Numbered from the stretch's first letter, positions 46,421 through 58,865 are shown. The stretch: 64,000 nucleotides of DNA from Glandiceps talaboti (GCF_964340395.1 NC_135563.1:1140001-1204000); one strand, 5' to 3'. Numbers and translations are program-made. Notes: generated by a model from the letters alone, not told the origin.

Positions 46421-47960
46421 CTAAGGGCCCCTAGTATTGATAACATTCAGTGCAGTTTTGAAGGCTTGTGTGTTGGGTGCACAGCGAACTTCTTGAGGTA
46501 GCGCATTCCATAGTGGTAGTGTTTTGGGATATAATGAATGTCGATAGCAGTCTTTATTTGCAGTTATCACTTTGTATTTATGATTGCCTGGTCTGTACTG
46601 AACGTGAAGCATTTGATGATTGAAGACACTCGTTAATGTTGTTTGGTGTGAATCCATGAGTCTCTTTATATATTGTGATTAAGCGTGAATTAGTGCGTCG
46701 ATCCTGAAGTGATTCCCATTTGAGTTTGTTCAATATAGCAGTGACACTTGATTCCCTCCTGTAGTCTCCAACAGCAAAACGAGGAGCACAATGTTGTATT
46801 CTTTCAAGTTTATAATGATGAGGGTCCCAAATAGCAGAGCAATATTCCAGTCGATGTCTGACCAACGATTTGTAGGCTATGGCTTTGGTATGTGTGTTGC
46901 AATAATAGATTTTTCTCTTCAGGAGACCGAGCATTTTATTTGCCTTAGTGGTGATGTTATTGATATGAGTAGACCATTTCAGATCACTACTAAGTTCTAC
47001 TCCTAAGTACGGATGATGGGTTACTTCCTGTAAAACTATGTTATATATTTGGTATTTTGTCTTGGTAAAGGTTCTTTTTATGGGTAATGCACATACTAAA
47101 ACATTTGAATGCATTGAAAACATTTGCCAGGTTTTCCCCATTGGACAAAAGTGTTGAGGTCATTTTGAAGTGTGTCTGTATCAGCTTTAGTAGATATTTC
47201 TTTGTATAGAATGCAATCATCAAGTCTAACATTCGAAGATATGTTGGAAGGCAAGTCGTTGATATATGCAAGGAAAAGAAGTGGGCCAAGAACGGTGCCT
47301 TGTGGTACCCCAGATGTTACTCTTGCTTTAGTAGATGATTCTCCCTAAAGGATTACTTGTTGATGCCGATTAGTAAGGAGGAACTGATCCATTTCAAGGT
47401 GTTACCTCTAATGCCAATGTTGTTAAGCTTCATCAGGAGTCGTTGATGGGGTACAGAGTCGAATGCCTTACTAAAATCCATGATAATAAGATCTGCTTGG
47501 CTTTTGTTGTCGAAAATCTTAGCAATGTCATGAACTAAAGCTGCAAGTTAGGTGTCACATGAGCGCCCCTGGCGGAAACCATGTTGTACGTCTACTAATA
47601 TGTTATGCTTGTCAAAATGGTTCATGATGTGATGATGCAGAATGTGTTCTAACAGTTTTCATGGTATTAAGTGAGTGAGACTGGTCTGTAATTGTCTGGT
47701 TTGGTTCTGTCGCCTTTCTTATAGAGTGGTGTGACATTGCATCAAGCCAAGTTTGAGGTAAATGCCCAGAGTTGAGAGACGTCTGAAAGATCTTGGATAA
47801 GATTGGAGCAATAGATGGTGCACATTCCTTCAGGATTCTGGCAGGTATTGCGTCTGGTCCAGAAGCTTTGCTTGGAATGGTGTCTTTCAGTAGTTTTTCA
47901 TTAGTTTTTCTACCCCAGCTGAATTGATGTGTATAGTTTATCCCTGGCAAAGCTGACAGT
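46421..47960 (-). pseudogene. LINE reverse transcriptase relic
   Basis: On the minus strand: KLLKDTIPSKASGPDAIPAR and APILSKIFQTSLNSGHLPQTW, then DFSKAFDSVPHQRLL (about 47440-47490) and GVPQGTVLGPLLFLAYINDL (about 47255-47312). The catalytic box reads VRLDDCILY at about 47205-47235, where intact relatives have two residues (FA) before DD, a six-base loss. YLGVELSSDLKWSTHINNI and LEYCSAIWDPH follow, and LPLWNALPQEV lies near the C-terminus. Several stops and frame changes. Confidence 0.85.
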
Positions 47961-48048
47961 AGTACCTGTAGAGGCAGTTAGAGTTGACACACCAAAAACT
48001 TCCTGTCTGCTTCATTTAATAAAGTTCCAGAAGGGTTTTGTGTTGTTA

Positions 48049-49844
48049 GGGACCGGCCAGTTTCTTCGGCCTGGGGGGGGGGGGGCATTGGATTTGTAGG
48101 GAGGGGGGTCATGCTGTTTTCAAAATTGTGGATGGGGGGGAGGAGGTCATTGTGTTTTGGATTGTAATGGAAGAAAACAAATCCTTTTCCTACAATGGCA
48201 TATAGCCTTGTCTGAGATGTGGTACATGTAAATATTTGTTCTTATCCCTGTTTCTTACATGAATTCTTTAATATTACTTATCAGTTCAAACATAAATATA
48301 CATATACATATACATGTATTACCTAGCTACCACACTAGTTACAGAACATGTCGTGTAAATGCTTGGCTGTCTCACAATCAATGCTTCACTTATATTGCAC
48401 TTTGGGGCAAAAGTGAAGTTGAAGGTTTCGTAATGGTAATCTTCATAGATAGTTTATAAAAGAAGTTAATTTAAAATGTTCTAATCGTCAATATGAACTT
48501 GTCAGAAGGGATTAATACACTTTCTATTTTTGGAAACTACATGTTATTGACACTACAAATCACCACAGACTCATCAGATCCAGTTTCTATTATACACTAG
48601 GTATGACCACCTAAAGTTCTCTAACATACCGGTGACTTTACTATACATGTAACATGCAATATTAATGCCCCTATACCAATGTTACGGGGCAATTTTTATG
48701 TGACATGCATGGGAAACTCATTTAAAACTTACATTTACGTTAGCTATTCGAAGCTTGGAAAAAGTACCTCAAAGGCTATGAATAACTTAAACATTGCCTT
48801 AATAGAAGCAAAAAACTGCAGATCTGCCAGGGGGAAAACGCCCAAGGACTTCCTCACCCCCAGAGGTCACTCATGCATTCAACCAACAATCAGATGCACC
48901 AACAACCTTTTTACTGTCATAATAGTATTAAACCTTTCTTAAATATTTTCACCCAATTCTAATTTGAGATGATATTGTCTTTTAAAGATGTGAAATGTTT
49001 GCCAAGGTAGTCTAAAATTGTCTTAAACTCCAAATCTCCCCTACCAATGATATTACTACATGTATATAATGATGCCATTTAACTTTTTCAGAACATATTT
49101 CAACCCTATGTACGTTATAAAGAATAGTTTCTGATACTTGATGGTGCTGTCTAGTAAAGCATGGATTGAGTTATTGCTTGAAAGGGTCTGAATAGCCTAA
49201 ATGTTGGCTTTAAGAGTAAGAATCCTCCAGGGCTTCTAGAGGGAGACCCCCTTGCCCCCCCCCCCCACATGACGTGTACACATCCCAGTCTCAAGCTCTT
49301 CCCCTTACCTCTTACTGTCAAGATGCTATCAAACTATATTTCAAAAATATTTCAACCCTATGTAGTTGCTTTTAACATGTGGGTGCTGTCTTGTAAAGCT
49401 GGGAAATTATTGTCTAATAGGGCCTGAATAAATTGACTTTCCAGAGTAATAAACCTCAAGGGCTTCTAGGGGAGAGGACCCCCCATAAGAGATTTACATA
49501 TTCCCTTCTCAAGCTTTCCCTACCTTTCACTGTCAAGATGCTGAAACTCCTTTTGGAATATATTTACCCTGTGTAGTCGATAATCATAATTATGATAGTG
49601 CTAACCTGGGATTTTATAAAGTAGATGCAAGACAGTCAAGCAGTCCACACTGAGTCACGATCAAAACATGCCTGTCATGTGAATATTATATATGGGGGGG
49701 GGGGGGTCATCATGTTTTAGAATTAAATGATGGGGGGGGGGGTCAGCCTGTTTTTGGTTTTACAGATAGAGGGGGGGGGGTCAGTGACTTTTGTTGGCCC
49801 GATTTAAGAATCCATCCCCCCGGCTGGAGAAACTGACTGGTTCC
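48049..49844. mobile_element. TIR DNA element with TTA target duplication, nested in LINE
   Basis: The left end GGGACCGGCCAGTTTCTTCG is mirrored from the right by GGAACCAGTCAGTTTCTCCA, then GGCCTGGGGG against GCCGGGGGG. TTA flanks both ends (48046-48048 and 49845-49847). Subterminal G-run phrases (GGGGGGGTCA then T-rich) appear three times at each end in one direction. Internally a ~240-bp unit repeats (AGGGCTTCTAG at about 49229 and 49469). No transposase found. Its insertion explains the gap between endonuclease and RT of the LINE. Confidence 0.8.
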
Positions 49845-50090
49845 TTAGTATGAAGACTTCCGCCAATGACGTCATGTACATATTAGTGTTTGGCTTTCCT
49901 GATCTTATAGTATGTGTTTCTACGATGTTTTTTGAAAGCATCACAGGCTGACAGGGTTGCCTGTTTCCTTGCTTTCTTGTATAGACGCTTCTTTTTGCAT
50001 ATGTCTCTTCTTATGGATCTGTAATCCATGGTAGTTTCCACCTAGAGGATGACATTTTTGAGGAGATATGCTGGTTCATGGCATTCTGTA

Positions 50091-50870
50091 TTAGCTGGTT
50101 AAATTCGATATCGATATCGACGTCCGCTGCCTCCATGTAATAGGTGAGAGCTTGCTATCAAAGTGTTGTAGCATAGTTTTTATTTCTGTGTAGTTGGCTT
50201 TCTTATAGAGATAGATCTTATGCTTGATTGGCCGTACTAGTTTCGGTTTGAGTGATATAGTAGCGGTAATGGTCACTAATCCCTGGAATGACATCTGTAC
50301 TGATGATGTGTGATGGGCAATTTGTGAAACACAAGTCCAAAATGTTATTCGATCTGGTAGGCTCCTTCGCTTGTTGGTATAAGTTGTGATCAAGCGCGAT
50401 GTCAATCATTGTTTTACTAGGTCCAGCATAAGACCCACCTGCATTGAAATCGAAAGCTTCCCACTCAACATTAGGTAGATTGAAGTCACCAGACAACCAA
50501 ACAGATCATTAGCCGGGATGTTACTCAAGGCAATGTCAAGATTTTTAATGTAATCTGAACCTGTTGTAGGAGGACTGTAGAAGGCACTCGCGTATAGTGG
50601 TGTTACTCCATTGACTTTAATACTGACCCAAATACACTCACAGTCAGTTGTCAGATCTGTTATCTCTCTGGCTATCAGATTATCTTTCACTGCAATAAAT
50701 GTCACCATTTCCTCCGTCTTGTCTAAAAATTTCTCCAGTTGTGATTGAGCAATTCAGTCAGGATTCAGTGCCAGTTACGACATCTGGTTTTTCAGTCTCT
50801 AAGAGAACTTGAAACTGATGTAACTTTACTCTTACATTCTAACAGTTAACGTTCAAAAACTTGGTAGGTT
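50091..50870 (-). pseudogene. LINE AP-endonuclease relic
   Basis: Minus-strand pieces: VLLETEKPDVVTGTES (about 50770-50820), FIAVKDNLIAREITDL and LYASAFYSPP (50708-50500), GDFNLPNVEW (about 50490-50460), ILDLCFTNCPSHI, IPGISDHYRYY, and KHKIYLYKKANYTEIKTM after a frame shift. GDFN and SDH are the endonuclease catalytic boxes. A stop replaces the Trp position after TES, and a shift follows SDHYRYYITQT. Confidence 0.82.
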
Positions 50871-50959
50871 TTGCCTTGAGTTTCTGCTTTGCTTTACTCT
50901 TGTTATTCTGAGCACGATTTGTTTTTGGTGTAGATGTCGGATACTGTATGCTTCTGGGG

Positions 50960-51260
50960 TTTATATCTTCCATATTGAATTTGTAGACACAGTTAGTGAT
51001 TCAAAAGAATTGGATAAGTCGAATTGTAAAGATGGATGATGCAAAATTAGGCACACCACAGGTATCACATATCCATACATATGACTCATGATTTTGTAGA
51101 GCTTCGAAGACGTCGTCATCCATGTTAATGCACACCTCATGGTGCCAACATTCACAATTTTCACATTCAATAGCTTGTTGTTTCTACTTTACTGCCTTAC
51201 TGCAGACACCACATGGGTATTTAGGTATATATGGACCTGGATTGATGTTGATATCACCTG
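50960..51260 (-). pseudogene. LINE PHD-like zinc finger relic
   Basis: Minus strand: ININPGPYIPKYPCGVCSKAV, a stop, then AIECENCECWHHEVCINM and YVWICDTCGVPNF. The C-x2-C...C-x2-C...H-x2-C...W-x-C-x2-C order is a PHD-type finger, common before the endonuclease in this kind of LINE. Here the motif DIN-x-NPGP leads into it. Confidence 0.7.
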
Positions 51261-51611
51261 ATAAAAGGAGTAAAATTCGGAACTGTTCATTGATTTAATA
51301 GCACAGTTATATTTGTAACGAATAGACAAGGATCTAGATACATGGAACAAACTCACCGGATTGTCTTTGTTACTGTAGTTGAATAATGCTGCTGTATCTG
51401 AATCGGAGATACATGCCCAGTTATTGATGCCAGTAGGCTTCGAAGAATATGATAATACTGGATTTACTTTGGCTGTAGAAAACACCATTATTTGGTATAT
51501 AAGAGCCATGAAGGCGAGTGTTAGCTGTAGCTTGACCATAGTAGAGGACCCTGTGTTTGTATCGACGGGATAACTTATCTCTTGAAAACATGGGATGTTA
51601 GATATATTGCG

Positions 51612-52290
51612 TCATACGGTACGAGACGAAAGACAAAGGCCAATAATGGCAATAAATCGATAATAAGTTCAGTTTGAAGCAGGTTAACAGTTCAAAAAGA
51701 CGTATCGGACAGCTTTCATGTAGTTGAGAAGAAAATACTTCTGCTTGTGGAGACGGTATATCTTCATAGTGGAGTCATGCTATGATGGGTGAATGGTTAG
51801 CGTGACCGGCTTGGAATCTACAGGTTGCAGGTTCGAGCCCTGTCGCTGCCTGCTGTTTGTTTCTGAGTGGCTAAGGTCCTTGGGCAAGATTTGAACCACA
51901 ACTGTGCCTTAGTCAACCCAGCTGTATAATTGGGGACCTGGTAGGATGTAGCTTGCAATGTGAAGGCTTTAATCCTATGCGCTTAAATGGCTGCAATGGA
52001 TTGTATGCTCCCCGGGGAGTTGAGACTAAAGGGCCGTTGTGCCGGTCTCATCCGAGCCAGGGTAATAATTGTAAAGTGCTTTGAGCACGGCGTGGGAAAG
52101 CGCTATATAAGAACCCAACATTATTATTATTGGTTCTTAAGATATAAAAACTCTGTATTGTCACACGGTGCGATGCAAGACAAAGGCCAAAATGGTCGGC
52201 AATTGACGGACACTAAACCAAGATGCGAATAAATTGACGAGATTTACTTAGGAACAAGTTGAATAGTTCAATACAAGGTACATAAAAGAG
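51612..52290. repeat. Direct repeat flanking the SINE
   Basis: 51612-51720 and 52158-52290 share GTCA(T/C)ACGGT, GACAAAGGCCAA and AATGG, and both continue to a GTTCAGT or GTTCAAT box. They could be tandem 5' UTR units of the decayed LINE, with the SINE inserted between them. Confidence 0.45.
51779..52133 (+). mobile_element. tRNA-derived SINE
   Basis: The head has an A-box (TGGTTAGCGTGACCGG, 51794-51809) and a perfect B-box (GGTTCGAGCC, 51830-51839) with GCAGG/CCTGT pairing, as in a Pol III tRNA promoter. The body contains GGCTAAGGTCCTTGGGCAAG and CAACCCAGCTGTATAATTGG. The 3' end is AAAGCGCTATATAAGAACCC with a TTATTATTATT tail. A second, older copy lies inverted at 53524-53806. Confidence 0.85.
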
Positions 52291-52449
52291 TTCGATGTGG
52301 ATAAAAACTAATACTGCAGTATAAAAACTTGGGTGGTTAAACACTTGGTAGATAACAGCTGTTATTTTGTTCGAGACAGAGCAATCCAAAAGCACTGTTT
52401 CCATACGGATGGCTTTTGACTCAATATAATGTAAGGGGAAAATACCATT

Positions 52450-53190
52450 TTCAGTAATTCGTATTGTAGTTATGTTATAACAAGAGTCATATACTGTATT
52501 TCATGATCGAGCTGCCAAAAGCATGTTATTTACAAGAACTAAGTTTTTTAAAGTGTAGCAAAACGTTTTGCATTTTGTGATTTATGCACATTTATGTAAA
52601 TATTTTGGGTTCTTGGTCATTATCAAGAAATAGATCAAAAGAAACATTTTGTGCTCTTAATTCAGTATGATTTTTTTTGTAAATTAAGCTATTTCATAGA
52701 CATGTGTTTCATAGTGACCATCTTATTTTTTTCTGATTTATGCAACTTTATGCATTTTTTCAAATGGATGCTTAAGGCTAAATCTGTGATTTGGTCCTAT
52801 GGAACACCCATCTAAATTTGTTTTTTAAGTAAGTTATTTTTCTGTAACATAGAATTGTTCCAGGTTGATTGAGGCCATTTTGAAAAGTCAGTGATTTATG
52901 CAAATGTATGCAAATATTCAACCTGACTCCAAGACATAAATCAAATGTAGGGTCCAACGAACGTCGAATGTCACATTTGGTCATTTTTGATGCCTTATTT
53001 CCAAGAAACATGGGATTTCTCAACTGACATGTATTGGTGGCCATTTCTAATTTTACTGATTTATGCAAATTTCTATAAATATTGAAGAGGGCTCCCCTCT
53101 AAAAATCAATCAGTAGGTCCTAAGGAACATTCATGCCAAATTTGGTGATTTTATCCAGCGTGTAACAATAATCGTCAAATTTAGGGCTTG
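52450..53190 (-). repeat. ~160-bp repeat array, right arm of inverted pair
   Basis: The reverse complement of the 45285-45925 series, four or five units long. Landmarks are TCACCAAATTTGGCATGAAT, GTTCCTTAGGACCTA and TTTGCATAAATCAG. The two arms bracket the decayed LINE and the SINE. Confidence 0.75.
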
Positions 53191-53523
53191 TATATGTAAC
53201 AAGTAAATGATAATAAAAACCAAATCGTGTACATATACACTAGTTCATCAACATTTCATCCCGTGTATGGTAAGTTATAAAACCATTTCATACGAATTCT
53301 ACCAAGGGAAGGATACAAATATCATACTGTGTGGCTCTGACCACCGTTTAGTGTGTGACTACACTTCATTGCCCCTTTGAGATTTGTTCATGTTTAGAAT
53401 GCACATCTTTATATAAAGGAATGCTTAAAGCTTAAGTACAAATGGAAAATTGAGAAAGGTAGCAATAGTTGAATCCTGGAAAATGTGAGTATGTATATCT
53501 TATTTTAAACCTTTATTAAAACA
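53191..53523. other. No gene recognised
   Basis: AT-rich; nothing supported. Confidence 0.5.
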
Positions 53524-53528
53524 ATGAA

Positions 53529-53576
<48 letters not shown>

Positions 53577-53806
53577 GATAATAATGTTAGTTTCACTGCG
53601 CTGAAAATGCTTTACAAATATTACCCCTGGTACAGACCAATAATAGCACAGCGGTCTTTATACTTCCTCTCCCATTGAGGCCTCTATTAATGCATAGGAT
53701 TAAATCATGGATTTTGCAATACCCAATTATACAGCTGGGTTGACTGGAGCACAATTGTTGTTCAAATCTTGCCAGGGGATTTCACCTATTCACAAACAAA
53801 CGACGG
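53524..53806 (-). mobile_element. tRNA-derived SINE, older inverted copy
   Basis: The left end is an AAT tract (53528-53575; ATT tail on the minus strand). It is followed by TTTACAAATATTA, then CCCAATTATACAGCTGGGTT and GTTCAAATCTTGCC, the reverse of the SINE body at 51779-52133. It continues through ACAAACAAAC into sequence matching the tRNA-like head, which merges with the 41-bp array. Confidence 0.78.
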
Positions 53807-53807
53807 T

Positions 53808-56309
53808 GGCTAGGCTCAAACATACCACTTGTCTACTTGATAGTCAGTGGCTAGGCCCAAACTTACCACTTGTCTACTTGATAGTCGGTGGATAGGCTCA
53901 AACCTACTACTTGTCTACTTGATAGTCGGTGGATAGGCTCAAACCTACCACTTGTCTACTTGATAGTCGGTGGTTAGGCCCAAACTTACCACTTGTCTAC
54001 TTGATAGTCAGTGGCTAGGCCCAAACTTACCACTTGTCTACTTGATAGTCGGTGGATAGGCTCAAACCTACTACTTGTCTACTTGATAGTCGGTGGATAG
54101 GCTCAAACCTACCACTTGTCTACTTGATAGTCAGTGGTTAGGCTCAAACCTACCACTTGTCTACTTGATAGTCAGTGGTTAGGCTCAAACCTACTACTTG
54201 TCTACTTGATAGTCGGTGGATAGGCTCAAACCTACCACTTGTCTACTTGATAGTCGGTGGTTAGGCTCAAACCTACCACTTGTCTACTTGATAGTCAGTG
54301 GATAGGCTCAAACCTACCACTTGTCTACTTGATAGTCAGTGGATAGGCTCAAACCTACCACTTGTCTACTTGATAGTCGGTGGCTAGGCTCAAACCTACC
54401 ACTTGTCTACTTGATAGTCGGCGGCTAGGCCAAAACCTACCACTTGTCTACTTGATAGTCGGTGGATAGGCTCAAACCTACTACTTGTCTACTTGATAGT
54501 CAGTAGCTAGGCTCAAACCTACTACTTGTCTACTTGATAGTCAGTGGCTAGGTTCAAACCTACCACTTGTCTACTTGATAGTCAGTGGCTAGGCTCAAAT
54601 CTACCACTTGTCTACTTGATAGTCGGCGGCTAGGCCAAAACCTACCACTTGTCTACTTGATAGTCGGTGGATAGGCTCAAACCTACTACTTGTCTACTTG
54701 ATAGTCAGTAGCTAGGCTCAAACCTACTACTTGTCTACTTGATAGTCAGTGGCTAGGTTCAAACCTACCACTTGTCTACTTGATAGTCAGTGGCTAGGCT
54801 CAAACCTACCACTTGTCTACTTGATAGTCCGTGGCTAGGCTCAAACCTAACACTTGTCTACTTGATTGTCAGTGGCTAGGCTCAAACCTACTACTTGTCT
54901 ACTTGATAGTCGGTGGCTAGGCTCAAACTTACCACTTGTCTACTTGATAGTCAGTGGCTAGGTTCAAACTTACCACTTGTATACTTGATTGTCAGTGGCT
55001 AGGCTCAAACCTACCACTTGTCTACTTGATAGTCGGTGGCTAGGCTCAAACCTACTACTTGTCTACTTGATAGTCAGTGGCTAGGTTCAAACTTACCACT
55101 TGTATACTTGATAGTCAGTGGCTAGGTTCAAACTTACCACTTGTCTACTTGATAGTCAGTGGCTAGGCTCAAACCTACCACTTGTCTACTTGATAGTCAG
55201 TGGTTAGGCTCAAACCTACCACTTGTCTACTTGATAGTCAGTGGATAGGCTCAAACCTACCACTTGTCTACTTGATAGTCAGTGGTTAGGCTCAAACCTA
55301 CCACTTGTCTACTTGATAGTCGGTGGATAGGCTCAAACCTACCACTTGTCTACTTGATAGTCAGTGGATAGGCTCAAACCTACCACTTGTCTACTTGATA
55401 GTCAGTGGTTAGGCTCAAACCTACCACTTGTCTACTTGATAGTCGGTGGATAGGCTCAAACCTACCACTTGTCTACTTGATAGTCGGTGGATAGGCTCAA
55501 ACCTACCACTTGTCTACTTGATAGTCAGTGGTTAGGCTCAAACCTACCACTTGTCTACTTGATAGTCGGTGGCTAGGCTCAAACCTACCACTTGTCTACT
55601 TGATTGTCAGTGACTAGGCTCAAACCTACTACTTGTCTACTTGATAGTCAGTGGCTAGGCTCAAACCTACTACTTGTCTACTTGATAGTCAGTGGCTAGG
55701 CTCAAACCTACTACTTGTCTACTTGATAGTCGGTGGCTAGGCTCAAACCTACCACTTGTCTACTTGATAGTCCGTGGCTAGGCTCAAACCTAACACTTGT
55801 CTACTTGATAGTCAGTGGCTAGGCTCAAACCTACCACTTGTCTACTTGATAGTCGGTGGATAGGCTCAAACCTACCACTTGTCTACTTGATAGTCAGTGG
55901 CTAGGCTCAAACCTACCACTTGTCTACTTGATAGTCGGTGGATAGGCTCAAACCTACTACTTGTCTACTTGATAGTCGGTGGCTAGGCTCAAACCTACCA
56001 CTTGTCTACTTGATAGTCAGTGGCTAGGCTCAAGCTTACCACTTGTCTACTTGATAGTCGGTGGCTAGGCTCAAACCTACTATTTGTCTACTTGATAGTC
56101 AGTGGCTAGGCTCAAACCTACCACTTGTCTACTTGATAGTCAGTGGCTAGGCTCAAGCTTACCACTTGTCTACTTGATAGTCGGTGGCTAGGCTCAAACC
56201 TACTATTTGTCTACTTGATAGTCGGTGGCTAGGCTCAAACCTACTACTTGTCTACTTGATAGTCAGTGGCTAGGCTCAAACCTACTACTTGTCTACTTGA
56301 TTGTCGGTA
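53808..56309 (-). repeat. 41-bp minisatellite, ~61 copies, SINE-head derived
   Basis: The unit holds GGCTAGGCTCAAACCTACCA, CTTGTCTACTTGATAGTCAG and T; main variants are GGATAGG, GGTTAGG, CTACTAC and CGGT. It starts exactly where the tRNA-like head of the adjacent minus-strand SINE should be. GGCTCAAACCTACC aligns with the reverse B-box region GGCTCGAACCTGC, and CACTTGTCTACTTGATAG with AACCTGTAGATTCCAAG. On the minus strand each unit carries the B-box-like GGTTTGAGCC. Confidence 0.9.
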
Positions 56310-57244
56310 ACTTTCGTGTCGTGATGATATAACATTTATACCAAGAGTAGGTGGCCAATTTAGTAATGGAGATACACTCTCACGTTATCATTCGATTTTA
56401 ATTATTGGACCCATACTAGTTAAAGCATTGTGCAAAAAGTGATAACACACACACAGATAGACAGACAGCCACATACACGATACACAATTGGCATTGAGAA
56501 ATGAATATTAGCCTTTCAAGGACGGGTCTAATAGAAACATCTACTTGTTGGGGAAAGTACAACAGTACTTTTATAAAAGTTTACTTCTACGATACTCAAT
56601 AAAAACCAAAGATATTTTTACCACATTAACACATCGACAGATGTTTAGATAATGTACAGGGCACGTAATGACACAATGAATTTTAATAGACACGTGTTTG
56701 CACGTGTGTAAATAACGGAAAAAGTAAAGGTGGCTTGTAATATAGTTCATACATTGCAGTACATAGGGCATTAGCTTGAAAGCTGTCAAATATCCACAGA
56801 AATACGGGTGGCAATATATTATATTCAGTATTTGTGACGTTCACCAATAATTATTTAATAACATCACAATGACAAGTAACTACTAGATTTAAACTGAATG
56901 CCTTCCGTAAGGGTAATATTGAACTTTTTGTTCCTACTCATAATAATTGCTGGAATGCAACAATCTTTGTTATAGTAAGCTATTAGTACATGATATACCC
57001 CTGAATTGGCAAAAAGGTGTGCCAAACTATAGAAATCTGAAAGTACTTTGTGATATCAATCTATGTACATGTAGTGGAACAAATGTAATGGCTTTTGAAA
57101 TCAAATTATTCAAATTTACAGGGATACACATACATCCGACATGCATACAGACATACGTACATTTATCCATGCATACAAAACAAATGTATGGATTGCTTAT
57201 TGGTATCATTTGAATTTAATGAAAATTAGCTCTATATCTGTGAT
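56310..57244. other. No gene recognised
   Basis: Short CA and CAGA runs at 56445-56475; otherwise AT-rich. Confidence 0.5.
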
Positions 57245-58760
57245 TTTTGAAGTCCCAGTGAAAGTTAGTTAACGAAAAAGTTATTCAAATATCTGCTACC
57301 TATTCTCAATACAGGAAAGCTTGACTTGACTTTGAACACTCCGACTTTCGCGATCCCCTATATACCGGGGATATGTACACTCGTTTTCACAGCAAATAAT
57401 AAACAAAATTCAAACCGTCGTAACATCGCTAGTACGCTTCAGAAAGTTTACATAATTTATGGTAAACATGGTACCGCTCTATACTATGATTCTCGTTTAC
57501 GGCAATATACCCTTTATGTAACACTCAGTTCAAGAATTTCGCGATGCACGCCACAATGAGATTAATTTCCATGGCTCTCAAGTTCCTTTGGTTTCTCAAA
57601 ATATAAAATTCAGATCTGGACAGAAACTTATCGATATATATTTTGATATACGTACCTTTCAATACAAGCAACCTGAATACTTTGAACAGTCTAGAACAAA
57701 GCCAATCAATGTAGAAAAGTGGGGAAAAATTGACCCAAATAAACCACTAGTACACTGCCCATCATTGCAACACAATAACAACATTTACTTTTCTCATTTG
57801 CATTGTTGTGATAATGTTATTTTTTACAAATAAATGCACGCCATGTGGCAGCAAACTCGCCCGAAAACATAAATCACCATAAATTGAAAGATTTATATTA
57901 AAACAAAGAGAGAAGATTTTCAATTTTGATCGAAAAAAAGATCGTATGGATTTATCTTTGCGAATTCTCCAGCAAGAATTTTCGGTAGAAAGCTGGTGAT
58001 TTCACCCGGAAGTTGAAGATGACCTGGTTTGACCGACGATCTCCCCATGCATGCTTTCAGATACTCACGAGTATCGAACGAAGTAAACACAAGATTTTAA
58101 ATTTTGAAATTGTGAAGAGATCATATGATTGCCTGCAGATCTTATGGCCAACTACAACATGTAATGTGAAGCTTTTATAGAACGTTGTAGCATAGCTCTC
58201 ACCGTAGTAGGAGTTTTAACAAAAGCCAACAAAAGAGAAGGAATTGTTACAGGTCACAGCATATCACTGAAATGCCTCCACTTCGATCTTTTTTCCCCTG
58301 TGTTTTTCCAGCCAATGCAGTCTGCAGATCCACGGGGAAACACAAAATAACTCTACCGTATATGTTAATTGCTACTTAAGTAAAGACAACTGCAGAACTA
58401 ATCATGAACAATTAAAAAAAAAATTAAGTTCGCATCGAATTTAGACATTTCCTGACTAGAAACAATGCTTTTCTATTTACAGAAATATGCCAATAATTTA
58501 TTAAAACTGACAGTTACATCAAAATTATTTTCAGGACAGATGTGCTTACGTATTGCAAATGTATGTACCATATTATATTGAATTTGAAGCTTGCATTCCT
58601 GAGATATAGGCTAATGACCGAAAACCATTAAGTACACAAATTGCTCATTAATATTCATGGAATGTTTACCAAAACCTAAGCTGTTCTTGCCATCACCCTA
58701 TGGAATATGTCATCACAATTTCGTTTGACTTTAGCCAGCCGTTTTGGAGAAAACGATGAC

Positions 58761-58799
<39 letters not shown>

Positions 58800-58865
58800 C
58801 ACACACACACACAGACTTTCACCCACTGATACATCTCTTCCTTACTGAAGAAAAAACACAGTGGA
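57245..58865 (-). mobile_element. Dispersed element, copy B (inverse of 31.7-33.2 kb)
   Basis: Read on the minus strand it repeats copy A: TTTTTTCTTCAGTAAGGAAG, a TG and CTGT tract, GGCTAAAGTCAAACGAAATT, the GCATTAATTA-type module, TTCATGATTAGTTCTGCAGT, TGCTGGAGAATTCGC, TTATTATTTGCTGTGAAAAC and CTAACTTTCACTGGGACTT. The stretch 57420-57960 has no counterpart in copy A. Its two open frames (57326-57559 and 57588-57833) show no known domain. Confidence 0.65.
58763..58815. repeat. (CAGA)n(CA)n tract in copy B
   Basis: About nine CAGA units then CA units, at the same place as the TG tract of copy A. Confidence 0.88.

Larger units (their letters stand above)
46250..51540 (-). mobile_element. Decayed LINE (minus strand), split by a TIR element
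   Basis: Reading from the right there is a PHD-like finger (51240-50970), endonuclease (50870-50091), a 1.8-kb foreign insertion (49844-48049), then RT and C-terminus (47960-46421) and 3' UTR. Motif content is of the Jockey/CR1/L2 group but clearly a different family from the intact LINE at 3-7.6 kb. Stops, shifts and a deletion in the catalytic box show it is dead. Confidence 0.82.

Noticed and set aside
49860-49885. Isolated CRE palindrome ATGACGTCAT
   Set aside because: A single octamer in decayed LINE sequence with no gene nearby; chance is sufficient.
57326-57833. Two consecutive open frames as a host gene
   Set aside because: They lie inside a dispersed repeat copy, are in different frames, lack known domains and have no clear splice sites.
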